Assembly (NCBI GenBank): GCA_964242335.1
Contig: CAXTAY010000010.1
Location: 1-64,000 of the forward strand
Reading direction: 5' to 3'
Length of the DNA: 64,000 nt
From: Lichenicoccus sp964242335
Lineage (GTDB): Bacteria > Pseudomonadota > Alphaproteobacteria > Acetobacterales > Acetobacteraceae
Within the stretch, counting starts at the first letter, position 1. Every line of letters begins with the position of its first letter. Under the pieces are notes generated by a model. That model was given only the letters and a program-made list of their open reading frames with translations, made no database searches and was not told where the DNA came from. This document shows, in pieces, positions 61,935 to 64,000 of this stretch. A program made the position numbers and the translations under genes.

Positions 61935-62942
61935 ATGCCGGACGGCGCACTGGATCGCCTGGAACCGCGGGCGGCCGGCCCGCGACACGACTGGAGCCGC
62001 GACGAGATCGCGGCCCTGATCGCCCTGCCCTTCCCCGAGCTGCTGTTCCGCGCCCAGGCCACCCACCGCGCGAACTTCGATCCGTCGGCGGTGCAGATCT
62101 CGACGCTGCTCTCGATCAAGACCGGCGGCTGTCCGGAGGATTGCGGCTACTGCTCGCAGAGCGCGCATCACGCCTCCGGGCTCAAGGCGAGCAAGCTGTT
62201 GGCGGTCGAGGCGGTGCTGGCGGAGGCGCGGGCGGCGAAGCGAGCCGGCGCCAGCCGCTTCTGCATGGGGGCGGCCTGGCGCTCGCCCAAGGAGCAGGAT
62301 CTCGATGCGGTCTGCGCCATGGTCGAGGGCGTGCGCGCGCTGGGGCTGGAGAGCTGCGTGACCCTGGGCATGCTCAGCGCCGGCCAGGCGGGACGGCTGC
62401 GCGCCGCCGGGCTCGACTACTACAACCACAACCTCGACACCTCGCCCGAGCATTACGGGCAGGTGATCGGCACCCGCACCTACCAAGACCGGCTGGACAC
62501 GCTGGGCCATGTGCGCGACGCCGGCATCCATGTCTGCTGCGGCGGCATCATCGGCCTGGGCGAGAGCGAGGACGACCGGGCCAGCCTGCTCGCCACACTG
62601 GCCTGCCTGCCGGTGCATCCCGAGAGCGTGCCGATCAACCTGCTGGTGCGCGTGGACGGCACCCGGCTCGCGGATGCCGCCCCGGTGGATGCGCTCGACT
62701 TCGTCCGCATCATCGCCGCGGCGCGCATCACCATGCCGCGCAGCATGGTGCGCCTGTCGGCCGGGCGCGAGAGCCTGAGCGACGAGGCGCAGGCGCTGTG
62801 CTTCCTCGCCGGCGCCAACTCGATCTTCTACGGCGCGAAGCTGCTGACCACGCCGAACGCGGCGGAGAGCCGCGACATGGAGCTGCTCGGCCGGCTCGGC
62901 ATGCACGCGATGCCGGCTGGCCGGGACGAGCCCCCGGGCTGA
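61935..62942 (+). CDS. bioB: Biotin synthase
   Basis: A 335-residue radical SAM enzyme inserting sulfur into dethiobiotin. The [4Fe-4S] motif is CPEDCGYCSQS (CX3CX2C), preceded by ISTLLSIKTGGC; YNHNLDTSPEHY, GGIIGLGES and RLSAGRESL are the other family blocks, and the [2Fe-2S] ligands lie downstream. No other bio genes are in the window. The start is the ATG at 61935. queE follows 66 bases later on the same strand. Confidence 0.96.
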   Translation: MPDGALDRLEPRAAGPRHDWSRDEIAALIALPFPELLFRAQATHRANFDPSAVQISTLLSIKTGGCPEDCGYCSQSAHHASGLKASKLLAVEAVLAEARAAKRAGASRFCMGAAWRSPKEQDLDAVCAMVEGVRALGLESCVTLGMLSAGQAGRLRAAGLDYYNHNLDTSPEHYGQVIGTRTYQDRLDTLGHVRDAGIHVCCGGIIGLGESEDDRASLLATLACLPVHPESVPINLLVRVDGTRLADAAPVDALDFVRIIAAARITMPRSMVRLSAGRESLSDEAQALCFLAGANSIFYGAKLLTTPNAAESRDMELLGRLGMHAMPAGRDEPPG

Positions 62943-63008
62943 TCGGCAAGCCGGACCCGCGAAATCCGGACTTGCGTCGCGCCGCGGTTGGGACGACATC
63001 CCGCGGCC

Positions 63009-63656
63009 ATGTCGTATGCGGTGAAGGAAATCTTCGCGACCCTGCAGGGCGAGGGCGCGCAGGCCGGCCGGGCGTCGGTGTTCTGCCGCTTCGCCGGCTG
63101 CAACCTGTGGTCCGGGCGCGAGGCGGACCGCGCCGAGGCCACCTGCCGCTTCTGCGACACCGACTTCGTCGGCATCGATGGCGAGGGCGGCGGCCGCTTC
63201 GACAGTGCCGCCGCACTCGCGGCGCGGATCGCGTCGTGCTGGCAGGGCGGCGAGGAGCGGCGACTGGTGGTGTTCACCGGCGGCGAGCCGTTGCTGCAGC
63301 TCGATGCGGCCCTGATCGGCGCGATGCACGCGCGCGGCTTCGCGGTCGCGGTGGAGACCAACGGCACGCTGGAGGCGCCCCCCGACCTGGACTGGAACGG
63401 CCTGGACTGGATCTGCGTCAGCCCCAAGGCGGGCGTGCCGCTGCGCCAGCGCCGCGGCACCGAGCTCAAGCTGGTGTTCCCGCAGGCGGGGCTCGATCCG
63501 GCGGCACTCGAAGCGCTGGAGTTCGGTCATTTCTTCCTGCAGCCGATGGACGGCCCGGAGCAGGCCGCCAATACACGCGCCGCGGTGGCGTACTGCCTGG
63601 CGCATCCGCGCTGGCGGCTCAGCGTGCAGGCGCACAAGATGATCGGCATCGCCTGA
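63009..63656 (+). CDS. queE: 7-carboxy-7-deazaguanine synthase
   Basis: A 215-residue radical SAM enzyme making the deazaguanine ring of queuosine. EIFATLQGEGAQAGR is the N-terminal signature; the cluster motif has the long first spacing of QueE (CNLWSGREADRAEATCRFC), followed by DTDFVG, FTGGEPLLQ and VETNGTLE. CVSPKAG and FFLQPMDG are also conserved. The ATG at 63009 fits; queC starts one base after its stop. Confidence 0.95.
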   Translation: MSYAVKEIFATLQGEGAQAGRASVFCRFAGCNLWSGREADRAEATCRFCDTDFVGIDGEGGGRFDSAAALAARIASCWQGGEERRLVVFTGGEPLLQLDAALIGAMHARGFAVAVETNGTLEAPPDLDWNGLDWICVSPKAGVPLRQRRGTELKLVFPQAGLDPAALEALEFGHFFLQPMDGPEQAANTRAAVAYCLAHPRWRLSVQAHKMIGIA

Positions 63657-63657
63657 C

Positions 63658-64000
63658 ATGGCCGCGACGTTGAGCCACGACGAGTCCGCCCTGGTGCTGT
63701 TCTCCGGCGGCCAGGACTCCGCCACCTGCCTCGCGTGGGCGCTCGACCGCTTCGCCCGGGTGGAGACGCTCGGCTTCGCCTACGGCCAGCGCCACGCGAT
63801 CGAGCTGGAGTGCCGTACCGCGGTGCGCGACGGTCTCCTGGCCCTGCGCCCGGACTGGGCGGCGCGGCTCGGCGAGGACCACACGCTCGGGCTGGAGGCG
63901 CTCGGCCGGCTGTCTGAGACGGCGCTGACACGCGACGCCGAGATCACGCTCGGTGCCGGCGGCCTGCCCAACACCTTCGTGCCGGGGCGCAACCTGCTGT
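63658..64000 (+). CDS. queC: 7-cyano-7-deazaguanine synthase, N-terminal fragment
   Basis: The first 114 residues of the ATP-dependent ligase turning carboxy-deazaguanine into preQ0. The PP-loop is LFSGGQDSATCLAWAL; FAYGQRHAIELEC and LPNTFVPGRNLL follow as in the family. It runs off the right edge of the window. Its start is one base after the queE stop, so the two queuosine genes are cotranscribed. Confidence 0.95.
   Translation, partial: MAATLSHDESALVLFSGGQDSATCLAWALDRFARVETLGFAYGQRHAIELECRTAVRDGLLALRPDWAARLGEDHTLGLEALGRLSETALTRDAEITLGAGGLPNTFVPGRNLL

Overview
The window is about 64 kb of very GC-rich, densely packed bacterial chromosome. The gene content fits an alphaproteobacterium of the Rhodospirillales, most likely the acetic-acid-bacteria family (Acetobacteraceae). 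This rests on tandem cysteine desulfurases followed by fdx and mnmA, an MmcB-type repair protein, a Tat-exported glucose-fructose oxidoreductase relative, glutamate decarboxylase and a PA0069-type radical SAM protein. All assignments come from reading motifs; no database search was run. I saw no insertion sequence, CRISPR array, rRNA or tRNA.

Layout. 1-9.2 kb: the end of purF, two degenerate short-chain dehydrogenases flanking a broken TetR gene, a secreted S53 protease, a COG2509 flavoprotein, two cation diffusion facilitators and an unknown membrane protein. 9.3-11.3 kb: a periplasmic RNase T2 and a radical SAM protein. 11.5-17.5 kb: the most interesting region, a diffusible signal factor (DSF) quorum-sensing module. 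17.5-26.4 kb: nine tightly packed minus-strand genes, in transcription order two cysteine desulfurases, ferredoxin, mnmA, a GST, a glycosyltransferase, an O-antigen-ligase-like protein, a frameshifted CobW GTPase and a WD40 protein. 26.8-34 kb: hydrolase, tyrS, Rrf2 regulator, mmcB, an inositol-phosphatase relative, a SYLF protein, an exported oxidoreductase and a short-chain dehydrogenase. 34-39.6 kb: a fabD-fabG-acpP-fabF-mltG operon ending in another short-chain dehydrogenase. 39.8-50.5 kb: methyltransferases, a carotenoid oxygenase, gcvT-gcvP behind a tandem glycine riboswitch, and a small cluster of carrier protein, YdcF, methyltransferase and betaine-binding-like protein. 50.6-52.4 kb: divergent mntH and mntR with a palindromic operator between them. 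52.5-64 kb: an M13 peptidase, a di-iron ferritin-like protein, sucCD, a broken hydrolase, gadB, bioB, queE and the start of queC.

The quorum-sensing module. A GTG- or TTG-started REC-PAS-GGDEF-EAL protein overlaps by four bases an RpfC-like hybrid kinase (membrane sensor, HisKA/HATPase, degenerate receiver, intact receiver, HPt). Convergent to it, across a strong hairpin, lies a clear RpfF, the crotonase-fold DSF synthase, with both catalytic glutamates. In Xanthomonas the RpfC partner is RpfG (REC-HD-GYP). Here the c-di-GMP output protein instead joins a receiver to a PAS-GGDEF-EAL body resembling Burkholderia RpfR, so the module appears to combine the two known DSF signalling designs. The upstream regions of both transcription units contain the 7-mer ATTTCGA, otherwise uncommon in such GC-rich DNA.

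Three genes are visibly broken (TetR, CobW, an alpha/beta hydrolase) and two short-chain dehydrogenases lack catalytic elements. The window therefore shows ongoing gene decay beside well-kept core genes, unless some of these are sequencing or assembly errors.
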